A stretch of 64,000 nt of DNA from Jiangella mangrovi (GCF_014204975.1 NZ_JACHMM010000001.1:4774001-4838000), one strand, 5' to 3'; counted from the first letter of the stretch, positions 48,523 to 59,259 are shown. Program-made: numbers and translations. The notes: generated from the sequence alone by a model not told the origin.

Positions 48523-49041
48523 GTGACGCAGAGGGTGGACGACGGCCGGCGGCGGCTGCTCGCGCTGGTCGCCGGGGCTCCGGTCCTCGGCGCCGGGGCG
48601 CTCGCCGCGCTGTCGGGTTGCGCCGCCGACCCGCGTCCGAAGGCCGCGCCCGGCGCCCGCTCGTCCCTCGACGCCGACGTGAAGCTGCGCTGGCGCGCGG
48701 TGGCGTCGGAACAGGGGTTGCTGGCGCTGCACGCGGCCACCGTCGCCGCCCATCCGGACCTCGCGCCGCGGCTGGAGCCGCTGACCGCGCACCACGAGTC
48801 GCACCTCGCCGCGCTGCGCGACGACGGGCCGCTCCCGTTCGGTTCTGCAGCTGATTCCGTGGCTGCCACGCCGGAGGTGCCGGGCGAGGCGGGGGCCGCG
48901 CTGAGCGCCGTCGCCGACGCCGAACGCGCCGCCGCCGACGCGTGCGTCGCGGCCTGCCTGGCCGCGGCCGGGCCCCGGCTGGCGGCCGTGCTCGCGTCCA
49001 TCGCCGCCTCCGAGGCCAGCCACGGGGTGGTGCTGTCATGA
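48523..49041 (+). CDS. DUF4439-related lipoprotein
   Basis: A 172-residue predicted lipoprotein. A basic N-terminus (GRRRLLALV), hydrophobic stretch and lipobox LSGC near residue 32 indicate export and lipidation. The twin/triple Arg may allow Tat export. The body is an Ala-rich helical bundle with AHHESHL and EASHGVVL His motifs reminiscent of ferritin-like folds. The GTG at 48523 is preferred because TACGGT (48510-48515) lies 7 nt before it. It is followed by a DUF4439 gene with an ATGA overlap. Function unknown. Confidence 0.72.
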   Translation: MTQRVDDGRRRLLALVAGAPVLGAGALAALSGCAADPRPKAAPGARSSLDADVKLRWRAVASEQGLLALHAATVAAHPDLAPRLEPLTAHHESHLAALRDDGPLPFGSAADSVAATPEVPGEAGAALSAVADAERAAADACVAACLAAAGPRLAAVLASIAASEASHGVVLS

Positions 49042-49451
49042 GCCTCGACGCCACCCAGGCCGCGCTGGCCGGCGAGCACGCGTGCGTGTACGGCTACGGC
49101 GTGGTCGGCGCGCACCTGCCCGACGGCGGCCCGGCCGCGCTGTCCGCGCTGGCCGCCCACCGTGAGCGGCGCGACGCGCTGACGGCGCTCATCCGCGCCG
49201 CCGGCGAGGATCCCGTGGCGGCCGAGCCGGGATACGCGCTGCCCTCCCCCGTCACCGACGAGGCGTCGGCGCGGGCACTGGCGGTGCTGCTCGAGGAACG
49301 GCTCGGCGGGCTCTACGCGGACCTGGTCGGAGCTGCCGACAGCCCGGAGCTGCGCGAACTCGCCGCCCGCGGGGTCGTCTCGGTCGCCGTCCAGGCGCTG
49401 GCCTGGGGCGGCGCCCCGGCCGCGTTCCCCGGCCTCGACGGCCGCGTCTGA
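49038..49451 (+). CDS. DUF4439 ferritin-like domain protein
   Basis: A 137-residue, mainly helical protein (MSLDATQAALAGEHACVYGYGVVGAHLP) with a conserved EHAxVYGYGVVGA start and a His-containing second helix (LAAHRERRDALTALI), typical of the DUF4439 family. The ATG overlaps the upstream lipoprotein stop, so they are likely partners, perhaps one membrane-anchored and one cytosolic. Function unknown. Confidence 0.8.
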   Translation: MSLDATQAALAGEHACVYGYGVVGAHLPDGGPAALSALAAHRERRDALTALIRAAGEDPVAAEPGYALPSPVTDEASARALAVLLEERLGGLYADLVGAADSPELRELAARGVVSVAVQALAWGGAPAAFPGLDGRV

Positions 49452-49464
49452 CGCCCGAGTCCGT

Positions 49465-50358
49465 CTAGCTGGGCCTCGCGGCGTCGAGGACTTCGGTGGT
49501 GAAGGCGACGAGCTGCTCGGCGACCTCGGCGGCGTGCGTCTCGAGGAACAGGTGCCCGCCGTCGTAGATGTGCGCCTCGAGGGTGTCCAGGTCCTCGTGG
49601 TAGGCCAGGACCTCGGCGATGTCGAAGTAGATGTCGTGGCGGCCCCACAGCACCAGGCACGGCGGCTGGTGCTCGCGGTGGTAGGCGGCGATCCGGGGGA
49701 ACCGGGCCACGTGGTGCTGGTAGTCGACGAAGAGCTGGAAGTGCGCCTCGACGTTGCCGGGCCGCGTGAGCCGCTCCCAGTCCAGGTGCCACGTCTCGCG
49801 CGGCTGCAGGACCTGCAGCTCCGGTGACAGGCCGCTGAGGTACTGGTCGCGGGTGCCCTCGAAGGTCAGCCAGTCGGGCAGCTTCGCGCGGTTCTCCTCG
49901 GTCGGCTCGGCCCAGTACTGCCGCGCGGTGTCCCAGGTCTCGCCCATGCCCGCGTCGTGGGTGTTGCCGTTCTGCACGACCAGGCCCAGGATCCGCTCCG
50001 GGTGGCGCAGCGCCATGAGGTACCCGACCGGCGTGCTGTAGTCGGTCACGTAGAGGACGTAGCGCTCCACCCCGAGGTCGTCGACCAGGGCCTCGATGGC
50101 CTGCGACAGCCGCTCGTAGGTGTACTCGTACTCGTCCGGCGGCGGCGCGTCGGAGAACCCGAACCCGGGCATGTCCGGCGCGACGGTGTAGACGTGCTCG
50201 CCCAGCACCGGGAGCACCGCGCGGAACGAGTGCGACGACGCGGGGAAACCGTGCAGGAGCAGCACCGCCGTCGACGACGGGACGCCCGCCTCGCGGTAGT
50301 GCACCCGCAGCCCGCCGACGTCGTGGTCGAGATGTCTGGTCTTCGCTGCGTGTCTCAT
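49465..50358 (-). CDS. Alpha/beta hydrolase with Asp nucleophile (dehalogenase/epoxide-hydrolase-like)
   Basis: A 297-residue alpha/beta hydrolase. The oxyanion motif is LLLHGFPASSHSFR. The nucleophile elbow YVTDYSTPVGY carries Asp instead of Ser, as in haloalkane dehalogenases and epoxide hydrolases. The catalytic His lies in YDGGHLFLETHAAEVA. TACGGT is 7 nt before the ATG at 50358, which I therefore prefer to an upstream start that would reach into the sthA stop. Substrate unknown. Confidence 0.85.
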   Translation of the reverse strand: MRHAAKTRHLDHDVGGLRVHYREAGVPSSTAVLLLHGFPASSHSFRAVLPVLGEHVYTVAPDMPGFGFSDAPPPDEYEYTYERLSQAIEALVDDLGVERYVLYVTDYSTPVGYLMALRHPERILGLVVQNGNTHDAGMGETWDTARQYWAEPTEENRAKLPDWLTFEGTRDQYLSGLSPELQVLQPRETWHLDWERLTRPGNVEAHFQLFVDYQHHVARFPRIAAYHREHQPPCLVLWGRHDIYFDIAEVLAYHEDLDTLEAHIYDGGHLFLETHAAEVAEQLVAFTTEVLDAARPS

Positions 50359-50393
50359 GCGAGTAACCGTACCCAGCCACTCACTGGTTATTC

Positions 50394-51806
50394 TCAAAGG
50401 TCGAAGCGGTCCAGCGCGCGGAGCTTGTTGGTGACGTCGAGCGCGGCCACCTTGTAGGCCTCGGACAGCGTCGGGAAGTTGAAGACGGTGTCGACGAGGT
50501 AGTCGACGGTGCCGCCGCAGCCCATGACGGCCTGGCCGATGTGGACGAGGTCGGCGGCGCCGGTGCCGAAGACGTGCACCCCCAGGATGTGCCGCGTCGT
50601 CGGGCTGACCAGGAGCTTCAGCATGCCGTAGGAGTCGCCGACGATCTGGCCGCGGGCGAGCTCGCGGTAGCGGGAGATGCCGACCTCGTACGGGACGGCC
50701 TCCTGGGTGAGCTCGACCTCGGTGCGGCCGCAGTAGGAGATCTCGGGGATCGTGTAGATGCCGATGGGCTGGATCTCGCGCAGCTCGTTGGCCGGCTCGC
50801 CGAACGCGTGCAGCGACGCCAGCCGTCCCTGGTCCATCGACGTGGCGGCCAGCGCCGGGAAGCCGATGACGTCGCCGACAGCGAAGATGTGCGGCACCGT
50901 CGTGCGGTACTGGGCGTCGACGGTGATGCGCCCGCGCGCGTCGGCCGCCAGCCCGGCCTCGGACAGGCCCAGCTCGGCGGTGACGCCATGCCGGCCGGCG
51001 GAGTACATGACGGTCTCGGCGGGGATCCGCTTGCCACTGGCCAGCGTGGTGACGGTGCCGTGCGAGCCGATCTCGACCTTCTCGACCTCCTCGCCGAACC
51101 GGAACGTCACCGAGAGGTCGCGCAGGTGGAACTTGAGCGACTCGACCACCTCGGGGTCGCAGAAGTCGAGCATCTGCGCCCGCTTCTCGACGACGGTGAC
51201 GCGGGTGCCGAGCGCGGCGAACATCGAGGCGTACTCGATGCCGATGACGCCGGCCCCCACGACGACCATGGAGTCGGGGACGCGCTCGAGCGTGAGGATG
51301 CCGTCGGAGTCGACCACCCGGCCCTCGTCGAACTCGACGTGGGCCGGGCGGGCCGGGGTGGTGCCGGTCGCGATGACGACGTTCGCGGCGGTGACCTGAC
51401 GGCGCTCCCCCGGCCCCTCGACGGCGACGGTGTGCGCGTCGACGAACCGCGCGGTGCCGACCACGAGATCGACGTGGTTGCGGAACAGCTGTGCACGCAC
51501 CACCTCGATCTCGCGGCCGATGACGTGCTGGGTGCGGGCCAGCAGGTCCTGCACCGTGATCTCGTGCTTGACGCGGTACGACTGGCCGTACAGCTCGCGC
51601 ATGGACAGGCCGGTGAGGTACAGCACGGCCTCGCGCAGGGTCTTCGACGGGATGGTCCCGGTGTTGACGCAGACGCCGCCGATCATGTGCCGACGCTCGA
51701 CCACGCAGGCCCGTTTGCCCAGCTTGGCCGCCCCGATGGCGGCCTTCTGCCCGCCCGGCCCGGAGCCGATGACGAGCAGGTCGTAGTCGTACTCGGGCTC
51801 GTCCAT
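50394..51806 (-). CDS. sthA: Soluble pyridine nucleotide transhydrogenase (Si-specific)
   Basis: Flavoprotein that exchanges hydride between NADPH and NAD+. Its 470 residues have the FAD motif [21 protein letters not shown], then [17 protein letters not shown], in which the second redox Cys of lipoamide dehydrogenases is replaced by Thr, a hallmark of SthA. The NAD motif is [13 protein letters not shown]. The C-terminal interface domain contains [20 protein letters not shown]. The reading frame is intact. Confidence 0.93.
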   Translation of the reverse strand: MDEPEYDYDLLVIGSGPGGQKAAIGAAKLGKRACVVERRHMIGGVCVNTGTIPSKTLREAVLYLTGLSMRELYGQSYRVKHEITVQDLLARTQHVIGREIEVVRAQLFRNHVDLVVGTARFVDAHTVAVEGPGERRQVTAANVVIATGTTPARPAHVEFDEGRVVDSDGILTLERVPDSMVVVGAGVIGIEYASMFAALGTRVTVVEKRAQMLDFCDPEVVESLKFHLRDLSVTFRFGEEVEKVEIGSHGTVTTLASGKRIPAETVMYSAGRHGVTAELGLSEAGLAADARGRITVDAQYRTTVPHIFAVGDVIGFPALAATSMDQGRLASLHAFGEPANELREIQPIGIYTIPEISYCGRTEVELTQEAVPYEVGISRYRELARGQIVGDSYGMLKLLVSPTTRHILGVHVFGTGAADLVHIGQAVMGCGGTVDYLVDTVFNFPTLSEAYKVAALDVTNKLRALDRFDL

Positions 51807-51838
51807 GCGTCTGCTCCCGGGGTCGCCTGGACCCAACG

Positions 51839-52750
51839 CTAGCGGCGCCTGCCCGTCGCCGTCATCAGCACGGCAACGCCGATGAGCACCGCTCCGGCCA
51901 GCCCGGCCGTGCCGAGCCGCTCGTCCAGCACGACTGCGCCGAGCACGGCTGCCGTGATCGGCTCCATCAGCGAGATCAGCGCCGCCGACCCGGTGGCCAC
52001 CGTGCGCAGGCCGGTGAAGTACAGGCCGTAGGCCAGTGCCGTCGGCGCCAGCCCCAGGTAGAGCAGCATGGCCACCGTCCCGGCATCGAGCCCGACGGTG
52101 ACGCCGCCGGTCAGCGCCGCGACCGGGAGCAGCAGCAACCCGCCGGCGCAGAACGACAGGCCCGCCGTCGGCAGCGGCCCGAGGGTGTCGACGGGGCGAG
52201 CGCCCAGCATGGTGATGGCGGCGAACCCGGCCGCCGAGCCGAGCGCGCACGCCGTCCCCGCCAGTACCGCCTTCGGGTCACCCGCGGCCGGCGTGCCGAC
52301 CAGCAGCGCGAGCCCCGCGATCGCCGTCGCGATGGCCAGCAGGATCCGCCCCGACGGCCGCCGCCGCCCGAGCGCGCTCTCGGCGGCGACGACGAGGACG
52401 GGCGACGCGCCGAGGGTGACGAGGGTCGCCAGGCTGACCGAGGTCAGCGAGACGGCGGCGAAGTAGCAGCTCTGGTACAGCGCGGCCAGGGCGCCGAGCA
52501 GCACCAGCCGGCGGACGCTGCGCCCGCCGAGGCGCAGCCGGGTCAGCCGGCCGGTGGCCAGCAGCCAGAGCGCGACCAGCCCTCCCCCGACGAGCAGCCG
52601 GTAGGCGGCGACGGCGAGCACGCCGAGGCCGGTGCGGTCGATGAGCAGCACCCCGGTGAGGCCGCCGGTGCCCCAGAGGACGCCGGCGCCGACGACGGCG
52701 AGCAGGTGGGTGCGGTCGGACGTGGGTGCGAGCGTACGGGTGTGGTCCAC
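51839..52750 (-). CDS. EamA/DMT-family transporter
   Basis: Drug/metabolite transporter of 303 residues with ten transmembrane segments in two EamA repeats (starting [14 protein letters not shown] and [16 protein letters not shown]). The end is the typical second-repeat motif [23 protein letters not shown]. It probably exports amino acids or metabolites. The GTG start has AGGAG 8 nt upstream. A candidate leader-peptide attenuator lies in its 5' region (52821-52922). Confidence 0.92.
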   Translation of the reverse strand: MDHTRTLAPTSDRTHLLAVVGAGVLWGTGGLTGVLLIDRTGLGVLAVAAYRLLVGGGLVALWLLATGRLTRLRLGGRSVRRLVLLGALAALYQSCYFAAVSLTSVSLATLVTLGASPVLVVAAESALGRRRPSGRILLAIATAIAGLALLVGTPAAGDPKAVLAGTACALGSAAGFAAITMLGARPVDTLGPLPTAGLSFCAGGLLLLPVAALTGGVTVGLDAGTVAMLLYLGLAPTALAYGLYFTGLRTVATGSAALISLMEPITAAVLGAVVLDERLGTAGLAGAVLIGVAVLMTATGRRR

Positions 52751-52820
52751 GGATCAGCTCCTGCGACGAGAAAGGAATGAGGCGCGCGGGAGCGGGACAC
52801 GGCACAGGAAGGCGCACGAA

Positions 52821-52848
52821 GCCGGCCACCCAGAGAGGGGCAGCCGGC
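52821..52848 (-). terminator. Second leader hairpin upstream of the EamA gene
   Basis: GCCGGCTGCCC pairs with GGGTGGCCGGC on the minus strand (11 pairs including two G-U) around a 6-nt loop, CTCTCT. It is between the leader ORF and the transporter start and could be the terminator arm of an attenuator. Confidence 0.5.
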
Positions 52849-52863
52849 GCGCAGGAAGACGCG

Positions 52864-52881
52864 CCCCGCTAGAGAGCGGGG
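52864..52881 (-). promoter_or_regulatory. Leader hairpin overlapping the uORF stop
   Basis: On the minus strand CCCCGCT - CTCT - AGCGGGG forms a perfect 7-bp stem. The Pro-Ala codons and the stop codon of the leader ORF lie inside it, so a ribosome stalled there would prevent its formation. Confidence 0.5.
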
Positions 52882-52910
52882 GGCGGGGTGATCGGGTACG
52901 TCCGGTGCAT
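52869..52910 (-). CDS. Candidate leaderless leader peptide MHRTYPITPPPAL
   Basis: A 13-codon ORF with ATG at 52910 and TAG at 52871-52869, beginning exactly where a transcript from TATGAT (52917-52922) should start. It contains three consecutive Pro codons (CCG CCC CCC), a known EF-P-dependent stalling context. The codons and stop are embedded in a hairpin. Taken together this looks like a translation-coupled attenuator for the EamA transporter 118 nt downstream. It is not recognised from a known family; its expression is unproven. Confidence 0.4.
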   Translation of the reverse strand: MHRTYPITPPPAL

Positions 52911-52916
52911 GAGGGG

Positions 52917-52922
52917 ATCATA
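52917..52922 (-). promoter_or_regulatory. -10 hexamer TATGAT of the EamA leader
   Basis: TATGAT, the best -10 match in this window, lies six bases before the leader ORF ATG. No convincing -35 is seen. Confidence 0.55.
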
Positions 52923-52964
52923 CGGGAGGTTCGGGGCGTGCGGGCCGGCATGACCCGCCCGGCC

Positions 52965-53264
52965 GGGCGGCACCGCGCCAGAGTCGGCACCGGATCGACG
53001 GCTGGAACCGCCGGCATGCGGCCTATTGACGAGTGACGTGCCGGTCACACGGGTGCCGACGACGGCGCGGGTGGTGTTCGCGCGCGACGCGCAGGGTTGG
53101 CATGGCCCGCCCGGCTGGGAGGGCCCACCCTACAGGCCGGCACCGACAGCGGCACCACGCGCTCCACCCGACGGAGCGGCACCTCACCCGCCGTCGGCAC
53201 CAGTCCGGCAGCGCGATCCGCCGGCACACGGTCTAGAGGCGAGTGAGGTGCCGGCCGCGCGGGT
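52965..53264. repeat. Pair of diverged ~90-bp direct repeats
   Basis: The copy at about 52965-53054 and the copy at about 53173-53264 share CCGGCA(T/C)(G/A)CGG and GAGTGA(C/G)GTGCCGG in the same order and spacing. The second copy ends at the stop codon of the AraC-type gene. Between them there is no recognisable gene; the ~350-bp gap beyond the EamA leader otherwise shows nothing. Confidence 0.5.
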
Positions 53265-54083
53265 TCAGGGGACCGCGACCGGCGCGCCGCGCAGCTCGGC
53301 CGCCAGCTGCGACGGCGTGCAGCCGGCCAGCGCGTGGAACTCGCGGACGAGGTGACTGTGGTCGGCGTACCCGGTGCCGGCGGCGAGGTCGCTGATCGAC
53401 GACGGCGGCAGCTCGGCCCGCAGGCGCCGCACCGCCCGCGCGAACCGCAGCACCCGCGCCGCCTCCTTGGGGCCGAGGCCCACCTGGTGGCGGAACCGGC
53501 TCGCCAGGTGCCGGCGGCTCCAGCCCACCTCGTCGGCCAGGGTGGCGACGCGCAGCCGCCCGCCGGTCGACGCGAGCCGCTCCCACGCCCACCCCACCTC
53601 GGGGTCGGCCTCGCGCGCGGCGGACGAGCGGCGCAGCAGGAACGCGTCGGCCAGCGCGAACCGCGACGCCCAGTCCGGCGCGTCGACCAGGCGCGCGACG
53701 AACTCGTCGCCGGAGCGTCCGAGCACGTCGCTCAGGCACAGGGATCCGTCGCGCAGGTCGGCGCCGGCCAGGCCGAGCAGCCGGTGCGCCCCGAGCGGCG
53801 TGAGGTCGATCTGCAGTCCCGCCTGGCTGCCGGCGAACTCCGTGACGGCGTAGGTGTCGTGGAAGCCGGCGACGAACGAGGTCAGCTCGCCGCTGACCCC
53901 GGGAGAACTGACCGACAACACGTCGCCGAAGCTGACGATGACCGGCACCCGCGGGCCGGGCAGCTCACGCCGTCGCACCGGCACCGGCGAGGACTCGACG
54001 TACCCGCAGTAGCCGACCACGTCGCCGGCCAGCGCGGGGTGTGCCGCGCCGGCCGGGTAGACGCCATCGGGCGGACCCGTCAT
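53265..54083 (-). CDS. AraC-family transcriptional regulator
   Basis: A 272-residue regulator. The N-terminal ~150 residues form an uncharacterised sensing domain (PVIVSFGDVLSV, FAGSQAGLQIDLTPLGAHRLLG). The C-terminal AraC HTH pair is LRVATLADEVGWSRRHLASRFRHQVGLGPKEAARVLRF and SISDLAAGTGYADHSHLVREFHALAG. It starts at the ATG at 54083, with CAGAAT six bases upstream inside the last codons of proS. Target unknown. Confidence 0.88.
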   Translation of the reverse strand: MTGPPDGVYPAGAAHPALAGDVVGYCGYVESSPVPVRRRELPGPRVPVIVSFGDVLSVSSPGVSGELTSFVAGFHDTYAVTEFAGSQAGLQIDLTPLGAHRLLGLAGADLRDGSLCLSDVLGRSGDEFVARLVDAPDWASRFALADAFLLRRSSAAREADPEVGWAWERLASTGGRLRVATLADEVGWSRRHLASRFRHQVGLGPKEAARVLRFARAVRRLRAELPPSSISDLAAGTGYADHSHLVREFHALAGCTPSQLAAELRGAPVAVP

Positions 54084-54087
54084 GCCC

Positions 54088-55848
54088 CTATTCTGCGACG
54101 ATCTCCCGCAGCCGGTCGACGACGGCGCCGACGGCGACCTCCTCGCGCTCGCCGGTGGCGCGGTCCTTGATCTCGACGACGCCGTCGGCCAGCCCGCGGC
54201 CGACGACCACGATGGTCGGCACGCCGATGAGCTCGGAGTCCTTGAACCTCACCCCCGGGCTGACGCCCCGGCGGTCGTCGTAGAGCACCCGCACGCCCGC
54301 CTCGTCCAGCTCCTCGGCGATGGACGCCGCCGCGGCGAACACCGCGTCGTCCTTGCCGGTCGCGACCAGGTGCACGTCGGCCGGCGCGACCTCGCGCGGC
54401 CAGATGATGCCGAGCTCGTCGTGGGAGTTCTCGACGATGGCCGCGACGGCGCGCGAGACGCCGACGCCGTAGGAGCCCATGGTGACGGTGACCAGCTTGC
54501 CGTTCTCGTCGAGCACCTGCAGGCCCAGCGCCTCGGAATACTTGCGGCCGAGCTGGAAGATGTGCCCCATCTCGATGCCGCGGGCGGTCTCGAGCGGGCC
54601 GGAGCCGTCCGGCGCGGGGTCGCCGGCGCGCACCTCGGCGGCCTCGATGGTGCCGTCGGGCGTGAAGTCGCGCCCGGCGACGAGGTCGATGACGTGCTTG
54701 CCGGGGGTGTCGGCGCCGGTGACCCAGCGGGTGCCCTCGACGACGCGGGGGTCGACGAGGTACCGGATGCCGGACGGGTTCTTCTCACCGAGCACACCGG
54801 GACCGATGTAGCCCTTGGCCAGCGCGGGGTGCTTCGCGAAGTCGGCTTCGGTGAACGGCTCGAGCTCGGCCGGCTCGATCTGCGCCTGCAGCCGCTTCTC
54901 GTCGACCTCGCGGTCGCCGGGGACGCCGATGGCGAGCGGCTCGCGGGTGCCGTCGGGGTGGTGCAGGACCACCAGCACGTTCTTCAGCGTGTCCGACGCC
55001 TGCCAGGGGCGGTCGTCGCGCGGGAAGCGCTCGTTGAGGTGGGCGACCAGCGTGTCGATGGTCGGTGTGTCCGGGGTGTCCTCGGCGTGCGCCGCGCGGA
55101 CGTCGTCGTAGGGCACGGGCGGCGGCGCCTGCACCCGCACGGCCTCGACGTTGGCCGCGTAGCCGCCGGCCGAGCGGACGTAGGTGTCCTCGCCGTTCTC
55201 GGCCGTGGCGAGGAACTCCTCGCTGGCCGAGCCGCCCATGGCGCCCGACGTGGCCTGGACGATGACGTAGTCGAGCCCGAGCCGGTCGAAGATCTTGATG
55301 TAGGCGCCGCGGTGCGCCAGGTACGACGTCATGAACGCCTCGTCGGAGACGTCGAAGGAGTAGGAGTCCTTCATGACGAACTCGCGGCCGCGCAGGATTC
55401 CGGCGCGCGGCCGGGCCTCGTCGCGGTACTTCGTCTGGATCTGGTACAGCGACAGCGGAAGGTCCTTGTACGACGAGTACAGGTCCTTGACCAGCAGCGT
55501 GAACATCTCTTCGTGCGTCGGGCCGAGCAGGTAGTCGCCGCCCTTGCGGTCCTTGAGCCGGAAGATGTTGTCGCCGTACTCCTCCCACCGCTGGGTGGCC
55601 TCGTAGGGCTCGCGCGGCAGCAGCGCCGGGAAATGCACCTCCTGCGCGCCGATGGCGTTCATCTCCTGCCGCACGATCTCTTCGACGTTGCGCAGCACCG
55701 TGTACCCAAGCGGCAGCCACGAGTAGATGCCCGGCGCGGCGCGGCGGACGTAGCCGGCGCGGACGAGCAGCTTGTGACTCGGCACCTCGGCGTCGACCGG
55801 GTCCTCGCGCAGGGTTCGCAGGAACAACGTCGACATGCGCAGGATCAC
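54088..55848 (-). CDS. proS: Prolyl-tRNA synthetase (bacterial type)
   Basis: Class II aminoacyl-tRNA synthetase of about 586 residues. Motif 1 is around [32 protein letters not shown], motif 2 around [26 protein letters not shown], and motif 3 around [16 protein letters not shown]. The bacterial editing (INS) domain lies between motifs 2 and 3, and an anticodon-binding domain follows. The GTG at 55848 has GGAGAG 5 nt upstream; an upstream GTG at 55869 and an ATG at 55836 are alternatives. Confidence 0.96.
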   Translation of the reverse strand: MILRMSTLFLRTLREDPVDAEVPSHKLLVRAGYVRRAAPGIYSWLPLGYTVLRNVEEIVRQEMNAIGAQEVHFPALLPREPYEATQRWEEYGDNIFRLKDRKGGDYLLGPTHEEMFTLLVKDLYSSYKDLPLSLYQIQTKYRDEARPRAGILRGREFVMKDSYSFDVSDEAFMTSYLAHRGAYIKIFDRLGLDYVIVQATSGAMGGSASEEFLATAENGEDTYVRSAGGYAANVEAVRVQAPPPVPYDDVRAAHAEDTPDTPTIDTLVAHLNERFPRDDRPWQASDTLKNVLVVLHHPDGTREPLAIGVPGDREVDEKRLQAQIEPAELEPFTEADFAKHPALAKGYIGPGVLGEKNPSGIRYLVDPRVVEGTRWVTGADTPGKHVIDLVAGRDFTPDGTIEAAEVRAGDPAPDGSGPLETARGIEMGHIFQLGRKYSEALGLQVLDENGKLVTVTMGSYGVGVSRAVAAIVENSHDELGIIWPREVAPADVHLVATGKDDAVFAAAASIAEELDEAGVRVLYDDRRGVSPGVRFKDSELIGVPTIVVVGRGLADGVVEIKDRATGEREEVAVGAVVDRLREIVAE

Positions 55849-55920
55849 GGTGCTCTCCAGGGCGTTCACGGGACGGATCGGGCAACGAAGGACGAGGATA
55901 ACCGCCCGCTCAGCAGCGGG

Positions 55921-57144
55921 TCACGGGGATTCCAGCATGGTCAGCCCGGCAGCCGCGCCGCCGCGACTGTCCACCACCTCGGTGGTGCGCTCCAGCGCCT
56001 CCTGCAGCCGGGCCGCGGTCGCCGTCCCAGTGTCGCCGCTCGCGAGCGCGGCCGGCACGTCGAGCACCTCGACCGGCGGTGTGTAGGTCTGGTAGAGCGG
56101 CAGGAACTCGGCCTTGGTGACGGTGAACGCCCCGGCGCCGCCCGCGGACTCGGTGAAGGTGAACCGCGTCAGCAGCCCTTCGGCCTTGGGGCCCTCGGGC
56201 TCGGCGTGGTTGGCCATGAGGTTGCCCATGCCGTAGACGACCCACTCGCCGCCGACGTTCTCGATCGGCTGGACGACGTGCGCGTGGTGGCCGAGCAGCA
56301 GGTCGATGTCGGGCGACGCGATGAGCTGCGGCGCCAGCTCGCTCTGCAGCGTGTTCGGCTCGTGGACGTATTCGTCGCCCCAGTGCAGGGCCGCGACGAC
56401 GACGTCGGCGCCCTCGGAGCGGGCGGTGGCGGCGTCGGCCAGGATCCGAGCAGGGTCGATCTCGTGGCCGCGCCAGGTCTCGCCGTTCGGCGCCGGGATG
56501 CCGTTGAAGCCGAACGTGTACGACAGCAGCGCGACGTCGACGGGCTCGCCGTCGGTCACGGGCACCTCGACGTGGGTGATCTGCTCCGACTCCTCGGGCG
56601 TGCGGGCCGACCCGGCGTGGGCCAGCCCGGCGGCGTCGAGGGTGTCGAGCGTGCGGTCGACGCCGGCGGCGCCCTGGTCGAAGGTGTGGTTCGACGCGGT
56701 GGTGCAGGCGTCGTAGCCGGTCTCGGCCAGCGCCGTCACGACCTGCGGCGGCCCCGAGAACGTCGGGTAGCCCTCGTACGGCCCGCCGGCGGGCGCGAGC
56801 GGCGTCTCCATGTGGCAGACGGCGAGGTCGGCGCCCTCGACGATCGGCGCGATGTTCGCCAGTTGCGGCGCGAAGTCCATCTCCTCGCCCGGCCCGGCGT
56901 CGTTGCGCGCCTGCGTCCACAGCCGCTCGTGCAGCAGCACGTCGCCGGTCGCGACCAGCGTGAACGTCCGCGGGTCCGGCGTCGGCGTGGGCGTGGGAGT
57001 CGGCGACGGTGACGTCGTCGGCGTGCCCGGGGACGAGGGAGGAGCGGCGCCGGAGCTGTCGCCGTCGTCGCTTCCGCAGGCCGTGAGAGCGAGGAGGCCG
57101 GCGACGGTGGTAGCAGCGGCGAGGCGGGCGAGTCGGCGGTTCAT
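55921..57144 (-). CDS. CapA-family (metallophosphatase-fold) lipoprotein
   Basis: A 407-residue predicted lipoprotein. The signal peptide with lipobox LTAC (Cys23) is followed by a Ser/Thr/Pro linker. The PGA_cap/CapA domain has LVATGDVLLHERL, VCHMETPLAP, TASNHTFDQGAAGVDRTLDTL and LLLGHHAHVVQPIE, a calcineurin-like metal site pattern. Homologues act in polyglutamate or capsule synthesis, but lone copies are common in actinobacteria and their function is unclear. Confidence 0.88.
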   Translation of the reverse strand: MNRRLARLAAATTVAGLLALTACGSDDGDSSGAAPPSSPGTPTTSPSPTPTPTPTPDPRTFTLVATGDVLLHERLWTQARNDAGPGEEMDFAPQLANIAPIVEGADLAVCHMETPLAPAGGPYEGYPTFSGPPQVVTALAETGYDACTTASNHTFDQGAAGVDRTLDTLDAAGLAHAGSARTPEESEQITHVEVPVTDGEPVDVALLSYTFGFNGIPAPNGETWRGHEIDPARILADAATARSEGADVVVAALHWGDEYVHEPNTLQSELAPQLIASPDIDLLLGHHAHVVQPIENVGGEWVVYGMGNLMANHAEPEGPKAEGLLTRFTFTESAGGAGAFTVTKAEFLPLYQTYTPPVEVLDVPAALASGDTGTATAARLQEALERTTEVVDSRGGAAAGLTMLESP

Positions 57145-57187
57145 CGCCGACCAGTGTGCCTGACGAAGGTGACGAGCATGCGCGACT

Positions 57188-58033
57188 TCAGAACATGATG
57201 GTCGCGAAGCGGCCGACCTCGGCGAAGCCGACCCGCCGGTAGGCGCCGCGCGCGGCCACGTTGAAGTCGTTGACGTAGAGCGTGACGGCCGGCGCGATCT
57301 CGCGCAGCGCGTGGTCGACGACCGCCGCCATGCCGCCGACGGAGAGCCGCTCGCCGCGACGGTCGGGCCGCACCCACACACCCTGCACCTGGCAGGCGTA
57401 CGGCGTGACGGCGCCGATCTCGGCCTTGAAGACGATCTCGCCGTCCTCGAACCGGGCGAACGCGCGGCCGGCCCGGACCAGCTCGGTGAGCCGCGCCTTG
57501 TAGTACGCGCCGCCGTCGGTACCGGTGGGCGAGACGCCGACCTCCTCGGTGAACATCGCGATGGCGGCCGGCAGCAGGAGGTCGATCTCGTCCGGGCGCA
57601 CCCGGCGGACCTGCGGATCGGGGGTGACGGCGGGCCGCGAGCGCAGCGCCATGACCGGCTGGCAGGCGCGGACCTCGCGGGCCGGCCCCCACTCGGGGCG
57701 CAGCAGGTCCCACATGGAGAGGACGGCGTCAGCGGGCCCGACGATGGACGAGCAGCGCCGGCCGCGGCGGACGGCGAGGTCGGCGAACGTGCGGGCGGCC
57801 CGGGCCGACGCGGCCACCGGCACCAGGTTGGCGCCGGAGTAGCAGAGCGAGCGCAGCCGGTGGTCCTCGTAGTACCCCCACAGCTCGCCGGCCAGCCGCG
57901 ACGGCGCGAGTCCGGACGCGTGCACGCGGGCGCCGACGAACACGTCGAGACAGGGGTCGCGGTCGAGCAGCGCGACGGCGTCGTCCAGGTCGGCCTGGCT
58001 CAGCGGGCGCACCGCCGTCGACGTACTGAGCAC
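57188..58033 (-). CDS. GNAT acetyltransferase with N-terminal DUF4081
   Basis: A 281-residue protein. The N-terminal DUF4081-like part (LLDRDPCLDVFVGARVHASGL, LWGYYEDHRLRSLCYSGANLVPV) and the C-terminal GNAT domain with VWVRPDRRGERLSVGGMAAVVDHAL and LYVNDFNVAARGAYRRVGF follow the family order. It is usually next to ispG in actinobacteria, as here. Substrate unknown. Confidence 0.9.
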   Translation of the reverse strand: MLSTSTAVRPLSQADLDDAVALLDRDPCLDVFVGARVHASGLAPSRLAGELWGYYEDHRLRSLCYSGANLVPVAASARAARTFADLAVRRGRRCSSIVGPADAVLSMWDLLRPEWGPAREVRACQPVMALRSRPAVTPDPQVRRVRPDEIDLLLPAAIAMFTEEVGVSPTGTDGGAYYKARLTELVRAGRAFARFEDGEIVFKAEIGAVTPYACQVQGVWVRPDRRGERLSVGGMAAVVDHALREIAPAVTLYVNDFNVAARGAYRRVGFAEVGRFATIMF

Positions 58034-58082
58034 GTCGCCCCCTCTCCCCCGAGCTCCCCCTTGCGACGCCGCCGTGTCGCCG

Positions 58083-59234
<1,152 letters not shown>

Positions 59235-59259
59235 GCGAATTCCACTCTCTCCTTGCGCT

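Noticed and set aside
54082..57012. A 976-residue plus-strand frame opposite proS and capA
   Set aside because: Low-complexity Val/Asp/Arg composition and complete overlap with two well-supported genes on the minus strand.
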